Assembly: GCF_028640845.1 (NCBI RefSeq)
Contig: NC_080539.1
Location: 303,524,016-303,588,015, forward strand
Source: Ahaetulla prasina
Lineage: Eukaryota; Chordata; Lepidosauria; Squamata; Colubridae
Reading direction: 5' to 3'
Length of the DNA: 64,000 bases
The notes beneath the pieces were generated by a model. It made no database searches and was not told the origin of the DNA. It saw nothing but the letters and a program-made list of their open reading frames with translations. Each line of letters starts with the position of its first letter. The stretch's first letter is position 1. A program made the position numbers and the translations under genes. This document shows positions 1-15,300 of the stretch, piece by piece.

Positions 1-168
1 TTGGCTCTGCAGGAAGAGCCGCGCTCCCCGCCCATCTCGCCTGGGCGCCGGAGCCAATCCGGCAGTGCCCCATCACTCGCCCTCGGTTCGGAATCTCGGC
101 GGAAGAGCGGAAGGGGAGGCGAGCGCTCCGGAGCGGGTTCGTTTCCTTGTCGATTTCGCCGAGAAGGG
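1..168 (+). promoter_or_regulatory. TMEM87A: TMEM87A CpG-rich promoter / 5' UTR
   Basis: The first ~450 bases are strongly GC- and CpG-rich, unlike the AT-rich introns that follow, as expected for a CpG-island promoter. A CCAAT motif lies at 54-58. The transcription start cannot be fixed from sequence. In mammals TMEM87A lies head-to-head with GANC, so the left edge of the window may be a shared promoter; no minus-strand GANC exon is visible here. Confidence 0.6.
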
Positions 169-330
169 ATGGCGGTGCCAGGCGCGTCGGGAAGGATGCT
201 GCCGCTGCCGCTGCTGCGGGGGCGCCTCTCTGTAGGACTGACCCTGCTGCTCCTCCAGCTCCTCTTTGCGGAGCTGCCGTGCCCGGCTGGAGCCAGCCAG
301 TTCTCCAAGTGGGAACTGCCGCTGCCCATG
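169..330 (+). CDS. TMEM87A: TMEM87A exon 1 (signal peptide)
   Basis: Starts MAVPGASGR and contains the hydrophobic run [15 protein letters not shown] followed by a small-residue cleavage region (PAGAS), so a secretory signal. Ends in KWELPLPM before donor GTGAGC at 331, phase 0. The frame stays open to 630, but that is read-through into intron 1. Confidence 0.93.
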
Positions 331-3300
331 GTGAGCTCGCAGGGCAGCCCACCCCGCCACGCCGTCCTTTTGAATGGGCAGGGCGAAGAGGAAGGCAGGT
401 GGCCTGGATCTGAGGGGGCTGGACGCCCCTGCGCGGGGCAGGGTTGCCGTGAAGGCCAGGGTGGTCGGTTGGAGGCTCTGGAGTCACCTGGAGCCTTTCC
501 ATCTTTCCTGTCTTCCTGGAAAGCTGCCTTCTGGGATGAGGCAGTTTGGGGCAGCTTGTTGTTTGTTTTGGTGTCCGGTTTGACACATCGGGGCAGGGTT
601 TTTGCCTTTGTTTCGATTTGTAATAACTGAGATTGAACTGGGTCATCGGGAACGATCCATTTTTCAAAATCCTGCCATGTGCCTGTGAATGAAATAAGTA
701 ATCCGGGAAGCAGGCCACTGAGCTTCCCATACATTATTATTATTTTTATCTCAACGCTATTACCTACAGGTGTGGGATAGGAGATTTGGTTAAAGAGGAA
801 GAAGATCTTGTGGTTGAAAGGTTGCCCATCCAATTAGAAGGCTAGAAAGGAGGCAGTCACAAAATTGTTCCAAAAAAATCTGTTAATAAAGAGAGTGCAT
901 TTCATATTCTATTGCTGAAAAGATTAATCTTAGCAGCAGTATGAGCTAATGCTGATGACATTTGCAGAAAGATTTTAGCATCTACTTCTGTTTTATTCAT
1001 GGGATGAATGCTATCATAATCTGGGAACTTCCCCTATCTTAATTTCTCACACAAGAAATGGTATAAGAGTTGTATCTTGAAAGTAATTATTATTGGTATC
1101 TGATAACAAAATACTGGAACAAGGGGGTTTCAGAACGCCAGTGTGGTGAAATATTAACTAAAAGCTGGTGGCAGGCTATCTGAGCCCTTCTCTGGTTTGG
1201 AATTCAGATAGTATATTCTTCCTTGCTACAATCTTTGTGACATATATTAAACTCATTGTGTGAGTTATTGGCTCAAGATAGCAGAGATAAGGGATCAGAA
1301 CAAGGATTTGAACTTGAACATCAGGATGCTTTCAAATAGACATTTGATGAAAGCAACATGCACTTTTTTCTCTTTAGTTGATTGTTATTTGTGTGGGGAA
1401 AAAATCTATAGAAAATTTAGTATATACTGACTGGACCTTCAATTGCAAATTAGACAAGCAGTGCAGGAAAATCATATTTGGGAGTATTCAAAGTACCTAT
1501 CACACCATGTACTTACGGTATATATGTTTAGCTAAAGCAAATTTTCAGTTTTAATTGGGTGCCATTTTTAATACATTGCACCTACAAAGATCTTTCCCCG
1601 CCAAAGGATCTGATATGTATTTTTCTCAGTTGTCTTAATTAAAAGAAAAAAAAAAGACTTATTCAGAGTTTAACTGAACTATTCAGTTTTCAATAGGGTT
1701 TGCTTCTAGGAAAGTATGAATAGAATTATAACCTCAATATGTGTAATAATGGGTATTATAAGAGAACTTTATGCACTTCATTTCAGTGAAGCACTTACGG
1801 TATGATTTCATATGAAAAATCCTGTTGGTGAGTGATAGGTTTGTCTAAGCTACCCATGAATGATTCTGTGTAGCCTTATCTCTGTTTCTTTCTTTCTTAG
1901 TTCGTAATATTTGTACGATCGCCCATTTTACAGACAAGTGACTTTGGGTGGTATACAGTAAAGCTTATATCTGCTTTACTGTATGCCATCAAGCCTGATG
2001 AAACAAGCAGATTGTCAGGGATGTCCAGAAAGTTAAAAGGGATGAGCCTTGCCTCACTTCACGGGGAAGAATGTTCAAGGGGCCACAGCAGAAAAGGTCC
2101 ATCACTAGGCCCCACCTAATGAAGCTTAGCCAATGAGACCCGCAGCATGTTTTTTTCTGCTGGATCTGATGGAACAGGCAGATATTATCTGGGAGAAGCA
2201 GTCTTTCAAATAACCCAGTATCATGCAATGCCTTTAAAAGTCAAAACCAGCCATTGGACCCGGAAGCAAACTGGTCACCAATGCAGCTTGTGGCAAATAT
2301 TTATTTATAAGTAAGTCCAACTAATAACAGGTTTATTCCCAGAAACGGCAGATAAGATAACATTAATATTTACCTTTTATGACAATAATAGAAGAGTATA
2401 TCTATGTTTTGTGAAGATATATTTTAGGCTAGGGGTTCCTAACCTGTGATGGATGAACTATTGATGGTTTGCAGAGGTACTGTCGGCGGTCCTTGGTTGT
2501 TGTACAACTGTTCAGTCATTTCTGATTCTTTGTGATCTACTGAATGTCATTTCAGCAGGATTGTCTATCGTTAATGGCTTTTAAATTCTTCCAATTCATA
2601 TTTGTTTCTAATCTTGTTTTTTGTTGGTTTCCTTTTCAATTAGCTGGGCATTGGATCTTTTTTTTTTTTTGCTAATGACTGCTGCCTTCAAGATTATGTC
2701 AATATCTAAAATATTTAAGCTTTAGTTTAATTATTGCTGCTTCCAGTGAGCAGCCTGGCTTTACTTCATTTACTCTTTTTCATCTTGCTATCTAAATTAT
2801 TCTCAGCAATTCCTTCTAACACAAGAATTCAAAGGCATCACTTTTTTCTTTGTTCAGCCATTTTGATGGTCTAGTTTTCCTCGCCACATGTGTTGCAACT
2901 GAAAAAAAAATGACTCTGTAATATGTATATTTAGTGTTAGTGATTTTCCTTTACAGTTTAACATTTTGTCTAGAAGTGTCATAGGTTTTCGTATAAGTAG
3001 ACATCTATGGCTACAGTCACTATCCTTTGAGTGTAGGAAGTTAAAGTCTGTTACTTCAGCTTCTCTGCCTATTTGCACTTGTTTGGCCTATTTGCACTAT
3101 TTGCACTTGTTTGGCCTATTTGCACTATTTGCACTTGTTTGGCATTGCCTGTTGACATAGCCTTTTTTAAAAAAAGAATAGTTTTTTAAATATCAAGTAT
3201 CAGGCTGGTTTTTACATATTCTTCTTTCACCTTCAAGAAGATATTCTTTAAATATCTTATCTGGACTTAAATATCTGGACTTAAAGGAAATAGTCATTGA

Positions 3301-6300
3301 ACCTTTGTCATGGTCAGATCACTCTCTTCTTCGTCTGGACTTTCTGACCGCCATTCACCACCGCAGGGAGACGGAGCCGACACGTTGGTTCCGTCCCAGG
3401 CGCCTGATGGACCGGAGGGTTCGGACGGAGCTTGGGCCATTTCCTGAGGTCTGGCTCACGGCTCGGCTGAGGAACTTGTTGCGGCCTGGGAGCGGGCGGC
3501 GGGGCCTTAGACCGGGTCGTGCCTTTGCGACCTCTGACCCGGCGCGGGTCCCAACCAGCTCCTTGGTTCTCCGAGGAGCTGAGAGGATGAGCGCGGAGAA
3601 GGCGCCTAGAGAGTTCCTGGAGGTCTAGCCGTTCAGAAGCTGATCGGACACTAGTGAAGTCCTATACTAGGGCTTACCTAGTGGCAATGAGGAAGCGAGG
3701 CGTACTCGCCTCCTCCCTCATTGCATCGGCAGATAACCGCCCAGCCGCCCTGTTTGGGTGACCCGCTCCCTCCTACACCAGGGGAGGCGGGATGACCCGA
3801 TGCAGGGGCGTGCTGAGAGTTTAACGGTTATCTATCGATAAAATCGTTCAACCGGGATGGTTTGGACCAAGATTGCGGTGATCTGGTGAGGCGGCTGAGG
3901 GTGGTCTTGGTGACATTGTATGGGATGAGTTTGACCCTGTCGCTCCGAGGACATGGACAGGTTGTTGGGAGGCTGAATGCCACCACATGTTTACTGGACC
4001 CGTGCCCCTCCTGGTTGGTGCTGGCCACGCAGGAGGTGACACGAGGCTGGCTCAGGCGATTCTGGCGCTTCTTTGGTGGAGGTGTCTTTCCGGCCGCCTT
4101 GAAAGAGGCGGTGGTGAGGCCCTCCTCAAGCCTTCCTGGACCCGGCTGTTTTAGGTAATTATCGTCCGGTCTCAACCTTCGCGGCGAAGGTTGTAGAAAT
4201 ATGGTGGCATATCAGTTTCCCTTGCACCTGGATGAAACTGTCTATCTAGACCCGTTCAGTCCGGTTTCCGACCGGTTACAGCACGGAGGCGGCTTTGGTC
4301 GCGTTGGTGGATGATCTCTGGAGGGCCAGGGATAGGGTTGTTCCTCTGCCCTGGTCCTATTAGACCTCTCAGCGGCTTTCGATACCATCGACCATGGTAT
4401 CCTGCTGCGCGGTTGGAGGATTGGGAGTGGGAGGCACCGTTTATCGGTGGTTCTCCTCCTATCTCTCCGACCGGTCGCAGTCGGTGTTGACAGGGGCAGA
4501 GGTCGGCCCGGGCGCCTCACTTGTGGGGTGCCGCGGGGTCGATCTCTCGCCTTCTGTTCAACATCTACATGAAGCCGCTGGGTGAGATCATCAGTGGTTT
4601 GATTGTGAAGTACCAGCTGTATGCGGATGACACCCAGCTGTACTTTTCCACACGGACCACCCCAGCGAAGCTATCGAAGTGCTGTCCGGTGTCTGGAGGC
4701 CGTCTGGTCTGGATGGGGAGAAACAGGCTCAAGCTCAATCCCTCCAAGACAGAGTGGCTGTGGATGCGGCATCCCGGTACAGTCAGCTAAATCCGCGGCT
4801 GACCATCGGTGGCGAGTCACTGGCCCGATGGAGAGGGTGCGCAACTTAGCGTCCTCCTGGATGAGCGGCTGTCTCTAGAAGATCATTTGTGGCCGTCTCC
4901 AGGAGAGCGTTCTACCAGGTTCGCCTGGTGCGCCAGTTGCGCCTTTCTGGACGGGAGGCCCTATGCACGGTCACTCACGCCCTCGTGACGTCTCGCCTGG
5001 ATTACTGCAACGCTCTCTACATGGGGCTCCCTTGAAGGGCATCCGGAGGCTACAGTTAGTCAGAATGCGGCTGCGGGTGATAGATGGAGCCCTCGTGGCT
5101 CCCGCATAACACCCATCCTGCGCAGGCTGCACTGGCTACCTGTGGCCTTCGGGTGCGCTTCAAGGTTTTGGTGACCACCTTTAAAGCGCTCCATGGCATA
5201 GGGCCGGGTTATCTGGGACCGCCTACTGCGACCAGATACCTCTCACCGACCCGTGCGCTCTCACAGGAGGGACTCCTCAGGGTGCCGTCAGCTAGGCAGT
5301 GTCGTCTGGCGGCGCCCAGGAAGGGCCTTCTCTGTGGGGCTCCCGCCCTCTGGAGCGAACTCCCCAGGACTCCGTCAACTTCCGGACCTTCGAACCTTCC
5401 GTCGCGAGCTCAAGACACATTTATTCATCTGTGCAGGACTGGCTTAGATTTTAAATTTTATAGGGGTTTTAAATTGATTTTAATATTTATATTTCTATTT
5501 TTAATGATAGGGCATTGGAATAAGTTTTTTAAAGATTATTTTAATTTTGTATATTGATGTTTTATATGCCTGTGAACCGCCCTGAGTCCTTTGGGAGATA
5601 GGGCGGTATATAAATTTAAATAATAAATAAAATAAAATAAATAAATCTTTCATGCCTGAAATCATCAGAGTGCTATTGGTTTCCAGTTACTTATATTTCT
5701 CCCAGCAATTTTAACTCAAAATTCTGCTTTTTCTCATGATCAATAATGTTTTTCACAATAATCAAAATCTCAATAGATGCCCAAATGTTGTAAGATTTTA
5801 TATTCTTGCTTGAAATCTCAAGACATTTGACATTCCTGCAGACTTTGGCCATTAAAAAGGGTATTTATTTATTTTAAAGTGTTACAGATAACAACTGGAA
5901 AAGGTATGTATACAATGTCACTCGTAAGTGCCAGATTGCTGATCTTTAGCTTATGTACTGGTTGGTTTTAAAAGCTGTGGATAATGCTAAAGTCTTCCAT
6001 ATAATAGAAAGGTCAATGCTTTAAAAATTAAGTAGCTACTTGAATTTTGGGAAAACGCATATCTGTCTAGTACAGGTTCCCCTCCAATATTGATGAACGT
6101 TCATATCTAGATAGTGATTCTCTTTATTTCTTTTCTCTTATAGAAGACATATTTTCATTTTGGAAAACTTCTCTTTAGCAACACTACTATTTTCCTAAAG
6201 TGTAAGTACAGTCATATTGCATCTTGAAGTGTAATAGCTTATTCTTTCATAACAACTAGGTTAGAGACTATGTGTGATTTAGGATGACTTAATGACTTGG

Positions 6301-9300
6301 GCCTATAAAATTGCAGAGCACATCTTTTTAAAAATCTCTAACCTGTTTTTCCATGGTTGAGATTGTAGTGTCGTAGATTCACAAAGGAGTCATAATATAA
6401 TGGTGATGAGCTTCTATACCAGTAGACCATTGTCTAATTATTTGGTACAGTATTCGAACATTTCATTAACAACTGTGGCTGGCAGCTTCATAAGTCAGAA
6501 TGATTGACTTTGTAGTATGTTTTTTGTTTCCTGTGAGCTTGTTTAAAATTGGTAGTATAGTATGAAGTGTAATGATTTGTCATTAGCTGAGAGATATTAT
6601 GGATGTTGGATCATATATTAGATTGGATGGCAAAATTCTAAATGATCACTAGATAACAGTAGAGACACATCTTTGTTACTAAATAAAGACTGTCTAACAC
6701 TTATATGGAAGTAGGTCCCATCTATTCAATGTGACTTAGTAGAACTATATAAAATTCTGGGTAGAAGCTCTTTATAAAATAATCTGCCTGGTCGTCTTGA
6801 ATGCAGAGGCTCACTAACACAGGGGAAAAGGACTAGAGTCACTAGACTAGATAGTTAAACAGTATCATTGTGAAGTAGTGATTTCTTTTCAAATAGTACC
6901 TCAGCACTAGAAATTACTTTTTGCTTTCTGGCCTTGCAACACTATTAACTTTAGCTTTATAAAGCTGGTTTTTAAAATTTAACTGAAATAAAAAAGTAGT
7001 TACTTCCCAATCTAAACTATACTTTTACAGTTGTAATTATTTGCAAGGCTCCGTTATCTTATAAATTCTTTCCCCTAAATGTAATGCTATATTGTAATAA
7101 TAATGTAATAATAATAATATATTGATAATCATGATAATAACCTTAGGCATTTTATTATTGATTGATTGGTATGAGATTCATGCAGTTGGTAATATGAAAT
7201 AGTCCATGTAATTTTCTACCATAATACAGTTGTGCAGTATTTGCATCTTAAGCAAGAAATATGCTTTGGATTCAACTAAGCATGTTTCTTGTATCTGCCT
7301 TTGGTATAACTTCTTCAAGGAGTTGATAACAAATACAGGAAGTTCATGCATACTGTATACCTGCAAAGTACCTTTCCTGCTTTGCATCTGAATATTGTAT
7401 ACATCTAGCTGTAATAAATGCTTTAGTCATAAGGTGCCACAAAATTCGCTGTTAGTTTGGCAAACAGTATTTCCTGCATTTCTTACATATTTTTCTTATT
7501 TGTTTAGTTAGTGGCAATGAAAGCGCCTGTGATCCTTCTCAAAGTTACACTGTAAGCTGGTACTTAAGATACTCCTATTGCTACAATGAGGTCTTCAATT
7601 TTGGGGTAAGAAATTGGTTTTAAAAAGTAATTTAGCCTTCCACATTATGATCCACGTTATACTACTGTACGGGAAAATGTTGCTGACCCTTTACGTAGGG
7701 TCTGTTACTTTTGTTTGCTTTTCTTCTCAACAGTTGTTTTGGCTAGCAGTTCTTAATCCATCATACATGAGCTCTGATACATTTGGAAAATGGTGATGTT
7801 TGACTTTGCTATGATTTACTAATATTTAAAAATATAATTAGCTCTTAGAATGACAATCGGTATTGACATTTAGGAACATGGACTTTTTTTTGCTTTCCAG
7901 TTTCCTCTAAGTAGAGGTAATAATCTTTACTCTTTTGCATGTATACATGCAATGTTTTTTGCATCCAAAGCCAAAAAGAACTTCAGAATGGGTAAAGGAA
8001 CTCATGCTACACATGTCAGCACCTCTTCATTTAAAACACACTGACTTAAGGAAGCCTTTCTTCCTTCACTTAAACATATTTTCCTGGAATCGAGCAGCTA
8101 CTATGAGAAGGGGTCGATATGTTTGATGTATGCACCCTTGCCTGCTCTAAAGTATATTTTTGGTTTTAGATTTAATGTATTTGTTCCTCAACAATGTCAA
8201 GACAGGAGTATGGAAATTGGCCCCCATATCATTAAATTATTTGTATGTTCTTATTTAACTGACTCCCCTAACTGAATCTTTTCAAGGCATAAAGCGAAGT
8301 CTTTCGTATAGTGTATTGCTTGCTCTTTTTAATTGGAGATGCTCTGAATCATTATTTTTAATGAAAAACATTGTTATATTTGTTTTCAGGTTTTTTAAAC
8401 TGACTTTTGATAGATCAACTAGCTCAAATCATGTCATCTGTCTTGACAGGATGAACAGGCAAATATATATTTTCAAAGCAGAACAGAACAACATCCAAGT
8501 TGGGCAGGATACTATGCTATGTCTGAACTCTATTTCCCCAATTGTAGTGAGCTCTTCAAGCCACAGGTATGCTATGGGGACAGTGCAGAGCCTACGGGCA
8601 GGTTTATTGAGAAGTGCATTTGTTAGTTAAATCTTAATACAGATAAATCAAGGCTATAGTATATATCTATTAGCTCTTCTACTGGTATTTCTCTATTTGT
8701 CTGAAAATCCATGTCCTTTTTTCCCCAAGAACATATCTGAGATACTGAAGCATTTGAGCTTTTCAGGAGGTGAAATAAAACTTTTACGTTTGTAGAAGTT
8801 TATGCTTGCAAGATTATTTGGATCTGTTTGATTTTTAATTTAATACTTCTGAGCTCAAGAATTATTACTAAAAGGACTGTATACATGTCGTTATAATGAT
8901 ATATCTATGTAGCAAATATATTACAGATGTTTTATTACCCATCGGTTAGCACTGATGATGTTACCAAGTGTAAGTAATGAAACATGTGCAAGAAAACAAA
9001 AAAGGTTGAGAGAGACCCCTCATTTTAATCTTGAGCTGCAAATATTCTCCTCTGTCAAATACCGGTGTATCAGAAATTCTTTCCTGAACTGACCAAAACT
9101 AATTTATGATCTAAAATCACTCCATCCTACATTAGTTGTCACCCATATGTTCAATATATTTAAGATCATATTGTCAGTAATCCAGAATTGTGAAGCTCCA
9201 TTGCATTTGTTAGCATTGTATTGTTTCAAATTCAGCCTAATATATCATTTATGTCTCTTAGGCTATGATTATATTAATGTCCATTGATTCATTCATTAAT

Positions 9301-12300
9301 TGTTGTGTTTGTTCTTGCTTATTATCTGCTTATTACCATCTTTTCACAGCAGATTTTAAAGTTGTCCAGCTGATCAAGTCAGTGTGGCCAACTTTTTATA
9401 TCTAAAAGAGTTTTTAGAAGTCAGGAATCTGAAGGACCAGATTTCTATTTTTCTGATTATAAGATTTGCATTTTCCCATTGTCACTAGTTGATCCTGATT
9501 GGGGAAATAGATACTATAGGTCTTTCCAAAGACTGGGCGGAAGCTTCTTTAAGTAAGAAATTAAAGAAATGCCTGCCATATACAAAAGTTCCTTGCCATA
9601 TACAAGAATGTTCCTTGTCATCCTTGTTTTATAGTACACATTTGGCTGTAAGCACATGATATACTCTGTAGCAGAAAAGGATCAGAAGAAGTGGGCAAAA
9701 CATGACTGTAGCAACTGATCTATTCATGGATCAATCTGGGTCGGTCACTGGGACAAGACCAACCAAGGTTCTGGACTTGTGCTGGAGCCCATCCTCAGGA
9801 ACTTCTCTCTCTGGTGACATTCCCTGATTATGAATGCCTGCATGGTAGAATTGCTATCTCAGACCAACATCTCATGTTGTGTCATCAGATTTTAAAATAT
9901 ACACATGAACATAAATACATTTATTTCCTAAATTCAGTTCTTTGTAGCTCTTTATTGTTGTAATCTCATTAATATTATGTTCTACCTATCGGCTATATAT
10001 GTGTATATACAATGTAACTAAAAACCATTGTTTATCTTTTATTAGAATTTCTACAGTGAATTTGTTCATCCCGTCCTCTTAGGCAGTAAAGAGGTATTTT
10101 AAAAAAAAATAATATTAATGCTTGCAAAATTTTGATTTACAAATATATTTTGGACTTTTGACCAAATCTACTTTTGCCTTAAATAGGATGGGAAAGAGAA
10201 TGGAACAAACACTACTGCAGTAGAGAATTTTGTAAGTATGTGAAAAGCAATGTATGTGGAATATGGTGTTATATTTGTGTTTGGTTAAGTAACTCTGCTA
10301 TTTCCATGATTTATTGACTACAGGAGATGCATCCTGTAACTTCTGTACATCTTGCTTCCCAATTAAAATCAATAGTATGTAAATGTTTAATGTTGACAAT
10401 AAAGAACACCTAATAGAATAACACAACTTACATTGTTTTGTGGTTTAGGTTACATCTGATTTCCTGTTGACACAGGAGAAATGTGTATTCTTTGAAATCT
10501 TGCATTGTGTAGTGACTTACAATTGTGTGTTTGTTTTAGGCAATGAATGCTGTAATGCAAACATGGCAAGACGGGCCATATATCTTTATTGTAAAGGTTG
10601 ATATTTCACCTTCAAAGGATGGAGTGAATATTAAAGGAACACATGAAGAATTGCCGAATGTTATGGCTTCTTCCGATCAACCCAAAGCACCATTAATCAG
10701 TGAGCCCTGTGTAGTTCATTTATTTTGGAATTTTGCCTAAACACTTAGATGTTACATGCTAATGTTTAAAAGTGTGTCTTGGAGTTACAGGGATACTTTT
10801 GCTTGGTTAGATATAGAAGGAGAAATAAACAAGAGCTTTTGTTTATTTCAAACCAGACTATAGGTGTTTATATATAGCAATATCTGCAAATTGCTTTTCT
10901 CTTGTTTTCTCCATGTAAGACTCCTTTTTATCTCTGAGCAAGAGAAAACGTCCTAACTAAATAATGAGATAAAGAAGGTTCCCAGTTTTTTTTTTAATGT
11001 GATGTTTATACTGGAGTGTCTAGAAAAAGCTGCTTACACTAACCTTGGCAGTCCATTGCACCACTTGTGTCTTAGGACTGGCAATAATAAGTGAAATTTT
11101 CATGATGCCTTTGGTGATTTTTAAAAGAAAACGCCATAGCAAGTAAAAGGGCAGAAAAAGGAAATCAAAATTATTATGTGCTTGGAGTAACTTTCAAGCA
11201 AACAAGCAAACTATTTGTGGGACTTTTAGTTCAGTAAAAAAGCTGAGGTGGTAAGATTTTATTCTGTCAAGCATGGTGAGAAAAAAGTGAATATGATGAA
11301 TTCTTCTTACCTGTACTTCACACTTGGGAAAAGTCATAGGGAAGTAATCTTAGCAGTCACTTGTACGGTTTCTAAATATTCCCCTTCTATTCCTCCTCCA
11401 TCTTGGGAAGATCTAATTCAGCTGAACAGAGAGGAATTCCAGACCCCAAAAGCAGAGGTGGTATTCAGCCAGTTCTGACAGCTCTGGAGAACCGGTAGCA
11501 GAAATTTTGAGTAGTTCAGAGAACCAGTATATACCACCTCTGGTTGGCCCCTCCCCCATCTATTTGCTGCCTCCCGAGTCCCAGCTGATTGGCTGGGTCT
11601 TCTTTTGTTGCTCTGCACAGGAGAACAGAGCTGGAAAGCAGGTTAGTGGGGTGGGGAGGGAATGGGGATTTTACAGTATCCTTCCCCTGCAGTGGGGTGG
11701 AAATGGAGATTTTACAGTATTCTTCCTCTGCCAAGCCCACCAAGCCACACCACACCCACCAAGCCACGCCCACAGAACCGATAGTAAAAAATTTGAATAC
11801 CACCACTGCCCAAAGCCATATATTTACTAATGAAAAAACATTATTTAGCCTGTGTGAACGTGGAGCCACAACATATGATGATGATCATCTATTCAGATAG
11901 TTTTAAAATATTACCTGAGATAAGGCTGTTGGTGGCTAGTACACATAATAGTCATATAATCCCACTCATGTCAGAGGCAGCATGTGTTTGAAGTTGCTGA
12001 CGTTGGAAGAATTCTGTTCCCTTATATGTTTCCCACTGACATTTACTTTTTGCTTTGAGAAACAAGTTGCTGTATTTAAAAGATGCTACTACAAAAGGGC
12101 TACCATCAGGCAGAGCTATTATTCTATAGTCCTAATTTCTTGTTCTTTTCCATGGTTGTTTTCTGACAGTGACCGTGGAAGTGATTGGACCATATGAATA
12201 CCTTTCTCTAGCAGATTATCCTCTTATGACTGTAAGTTAATGCAATTATTTGCTGTAAAGTATGTTTAGTTGGATTCAAGTATAAGCAAACTTGAATATT

Positions 12301-15300
12301 AAGCTGTTGTTGTTGTTAGTTGTGAAATCGTGTCCTACCCATCACGACCCCATGGACAACGTTCCTCCAGGCCTTCCTGTCTTCTACCATCCTCTGGAGT
12401 CCATTTAAGCTCATGCCTACTGCTTCAGTGACTCCATCCAGCCACCTCGTTCTCTGACGTCTCATTCTTCTTTTGCCCTCAATCTTTCCCAGCATTAGGC
12501 TCTTCTCCAGTGAGACCTTCCTTCTCATTAGGTGGCCAAAGTATTTGAGTTTACCTATATTAAGCTTACAGAGGGTTAAATCACATTTTTACCACATCTG
12601 GAAAGAAGATACATATTAATAAGAATAGCAGCTGTAATTCTGCTGGATTTTGTGATCTATAAAACTTATAAACGATTTTTACTGTTATTGAATTTAATAA
12701 TTTAAATTTAAATGATCATTAATTTAAAAAATTAAAAATTCTATTAGTATCAGAATTAAAGAAATCTAGGAGGAATCTATCCATGTAAATAAGCAGCTAG
12801 AAAAAAGAAGTTTGCAATAATCCTTTAAACTGCATCTCATTTTTCTTTCTCTAATAGTTCTTCATGGTGATGTGTATTGTATATGTGTTGTTTGGCGTTC
12901 TGTGGTTTGCATGGTCAGCCTGCTACTGGCGGGATCTCCTAAGGATACAGTTTTGGATTGGTACAGTTATCTTACTTGGAATGTTGGAGAAAGCTGTATT
13001 TTATGCAGAATTCCAGAATATTCGCTATACAGGAAAATCTGGTAGGTGTGAAAAGCATTTTTAAATATATGCACAAGTACAAGAAAATGAATGATTTTCT
13101 ACCTGACAGAAAATATTTTCTGTCATCCTTTCTAGGTCATATCTGTCAAATGGAAAATGTTTAACTGATAAAGTCCTTAGAGCATGCATTAAAACAAACA
13201 AAAATATTTCTGAAGTTAATTTTTCATCAGCTCAGTCTCAGTACAAGAGATAATAACTGACTCAGATAAATATTCTAAAGATTAATTCAAAATGATGATC
13301 ATTTAGTTCAGTTGAATGTATTTCATTTTTAAAGCATAGTTCTCATATTTTCTGTATTTTTCTAATGTTATTCAAAAAGACATGTCTTTTCCCATTTATT
13401 TTTTCTTTAATATTCAGCCTTTCTTAAATTAATATTTGTTGCAGTACAGTGCAAGATTTAAATGCTAATCAATATGTTCAGGAAGTGTCCTGTCTGTTTA
13501 TTTGCAGTCCGAGAGGCACTAATCCTGGCTGAGCTACTTTCGGCATTGAAACGTTCCCTTGCTCGAATTCTTGTTATCATAGTGAGTCTGGGATATGGCA
13601 TAGTGAAGTAAGTAATCCTTGTGTCCCAATTTTTTTAATTCTGTCAAATGACACACTTGGAATCCCTCAACAGCTTTTCCGTATGCTTTATTTGCAATGA
13701 TTAAACCACAAAATGTCAATCTTGCTACTAGTTTTTCAAGGGGATACATGCACACGGGCATCACATCTTGCAAAGAGAGAGAGAATACCTGAAAGGGTGT
13801 TCTGGGAGGATCAGTAGGCCTCTTCTCCAGTAGGAAATTATGTTATTTTTTCTGCTAGTTTTCTTTTTTTGGTAGGGAAAATGCCTTTTGAGATATGCAA
13901 AATTTATGATTTAGGAACACAACATTTTGGAGAACTCTGAAATACTCTATTTCCCTCTGGACAATCCTGAATTTTCTTCTGGGCCATGGTGATCTGGGGG
14001 CAAATGTGGAAAGAAGTCCAGAAGTTTCTAGAAACAACTGAAGTAATTTACTTCTGGAAACTTCTGAACCATCCCTGGATGGCAAGATCTGGGTAGAGGT
14101 TCAGCAGGGTCTAAAGGGTAATGGAATGTTGATGGATTTTGCACATCCTAATCTTTAACATAGTCACTCAGCCCATTTTTGTTTGTTCTCTAGTACCTCT
14201 TCTGGGGAGAGGAATATAGGATGCAGAAATTAGTAGTTTGAGTGTGGGCAGCCTGCTTGAGATAAATTGACCACATTTGTTAAATTTGAGATGTCTCGCT
14301 AAACACCAGCGAAGTTAGAAAAATAACAGAGATTTACAAATAATATTGTAATAGGCTCACATTTCTTTGATGGAGAAATGATACTGTTAGATAAGTAAAT
14401 GAAGTGTCATTTGAGAAACCAGTCTGTGCTTTCACTTTCTTTTAAACTTCTTTTATTCCCAATTGCAGACCTCGTCTGGGAGTCACTCTTCATAAAGTAA
14501 TTGCAGCTGGAGCCCTTTATTTGTTATTTTCTGGCATGGAAGGTGTCCTCAGAGTCACTGGGGTTAGTAATCACTTGTTTCAGACTTTTTTGTATCTCTC
14601 ATATTCATTAAGCTGGTAGATTTCGCTTGCTGCAAACAAGTTTTGTATAACATAAAATAACCGATTTGTTGAATATTTATGGTTGACATTCTTGACGGTG
14701 GCACCTATTTTGTGGAATAATGTCCTCTCTGCAGCAATAAGTTTCTGTTAACTCTCAGAAATAGATCTTTTTTGATTGGCATTTCTAAATTTTTGTGTGT
14801 GCCCTTTATAATATTGTGCCCTTTTTAAATTTTTATTAATGAAGTGGATAATACATCCTACTCAAAGGAGTTTTAAAAAACTATTCCTTTTTATAATTTC
14901 ATGGGCTATCAAATGTTGGATAGGTTAATCTTGACTACCGTATTGTTGGTTTGCATAGTTGAGGTCTATTAACATTCCCAACTCAGGGTATCTAGGTCCG
15001 GGGTAAGTTCTACTTACCTTTACTACCGGTTTGCATCGTGCCCGTGCGCTTATGCACATGCGCAGAAGAGTTTTGATGATGTTTGGGTCAATGAGTGGAG
15101 CCTCCTGCTGGTTTTACTACCGGTTCTATAGAACTGGTCCGAACCGGGGGCAACCCACCACTGATCTAGGTGATGCATTTTTCTAGGCCACATGGCAATC
15201 TCTGACCTGATTGTTATTTCTCCATATTGTTCAGTGTAGACTATGTATATTAAGTCCCATTGAGTTTTATTTTGTATCTGGTAGGGCTAATATTCCTTGT

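Larger units (their letters stand above)
5646..10039 (+). other. Introns 1 (end) to 4 of TMEM87A
   Basis: AT-rich intron sequence around the small exons 2, 3 and 4. A short run of AAT repeats lies near 7095-7130. Nothing else was recognised. Confidence 0.5.

Noticed and set aside
1..630. 209-codon open frame covering the first exon
   Set aside because: Only 169-330 is coding; the rest is promoter and GC-rich intron. The donor GTGAGC at 331 and the match of exon 2 show the true structure.
3305..5557. Possible active reverse-transcriptase gene
   Set aside because: Motifs are spread over several frames with many frameshifts; it is a dead LINE copy.
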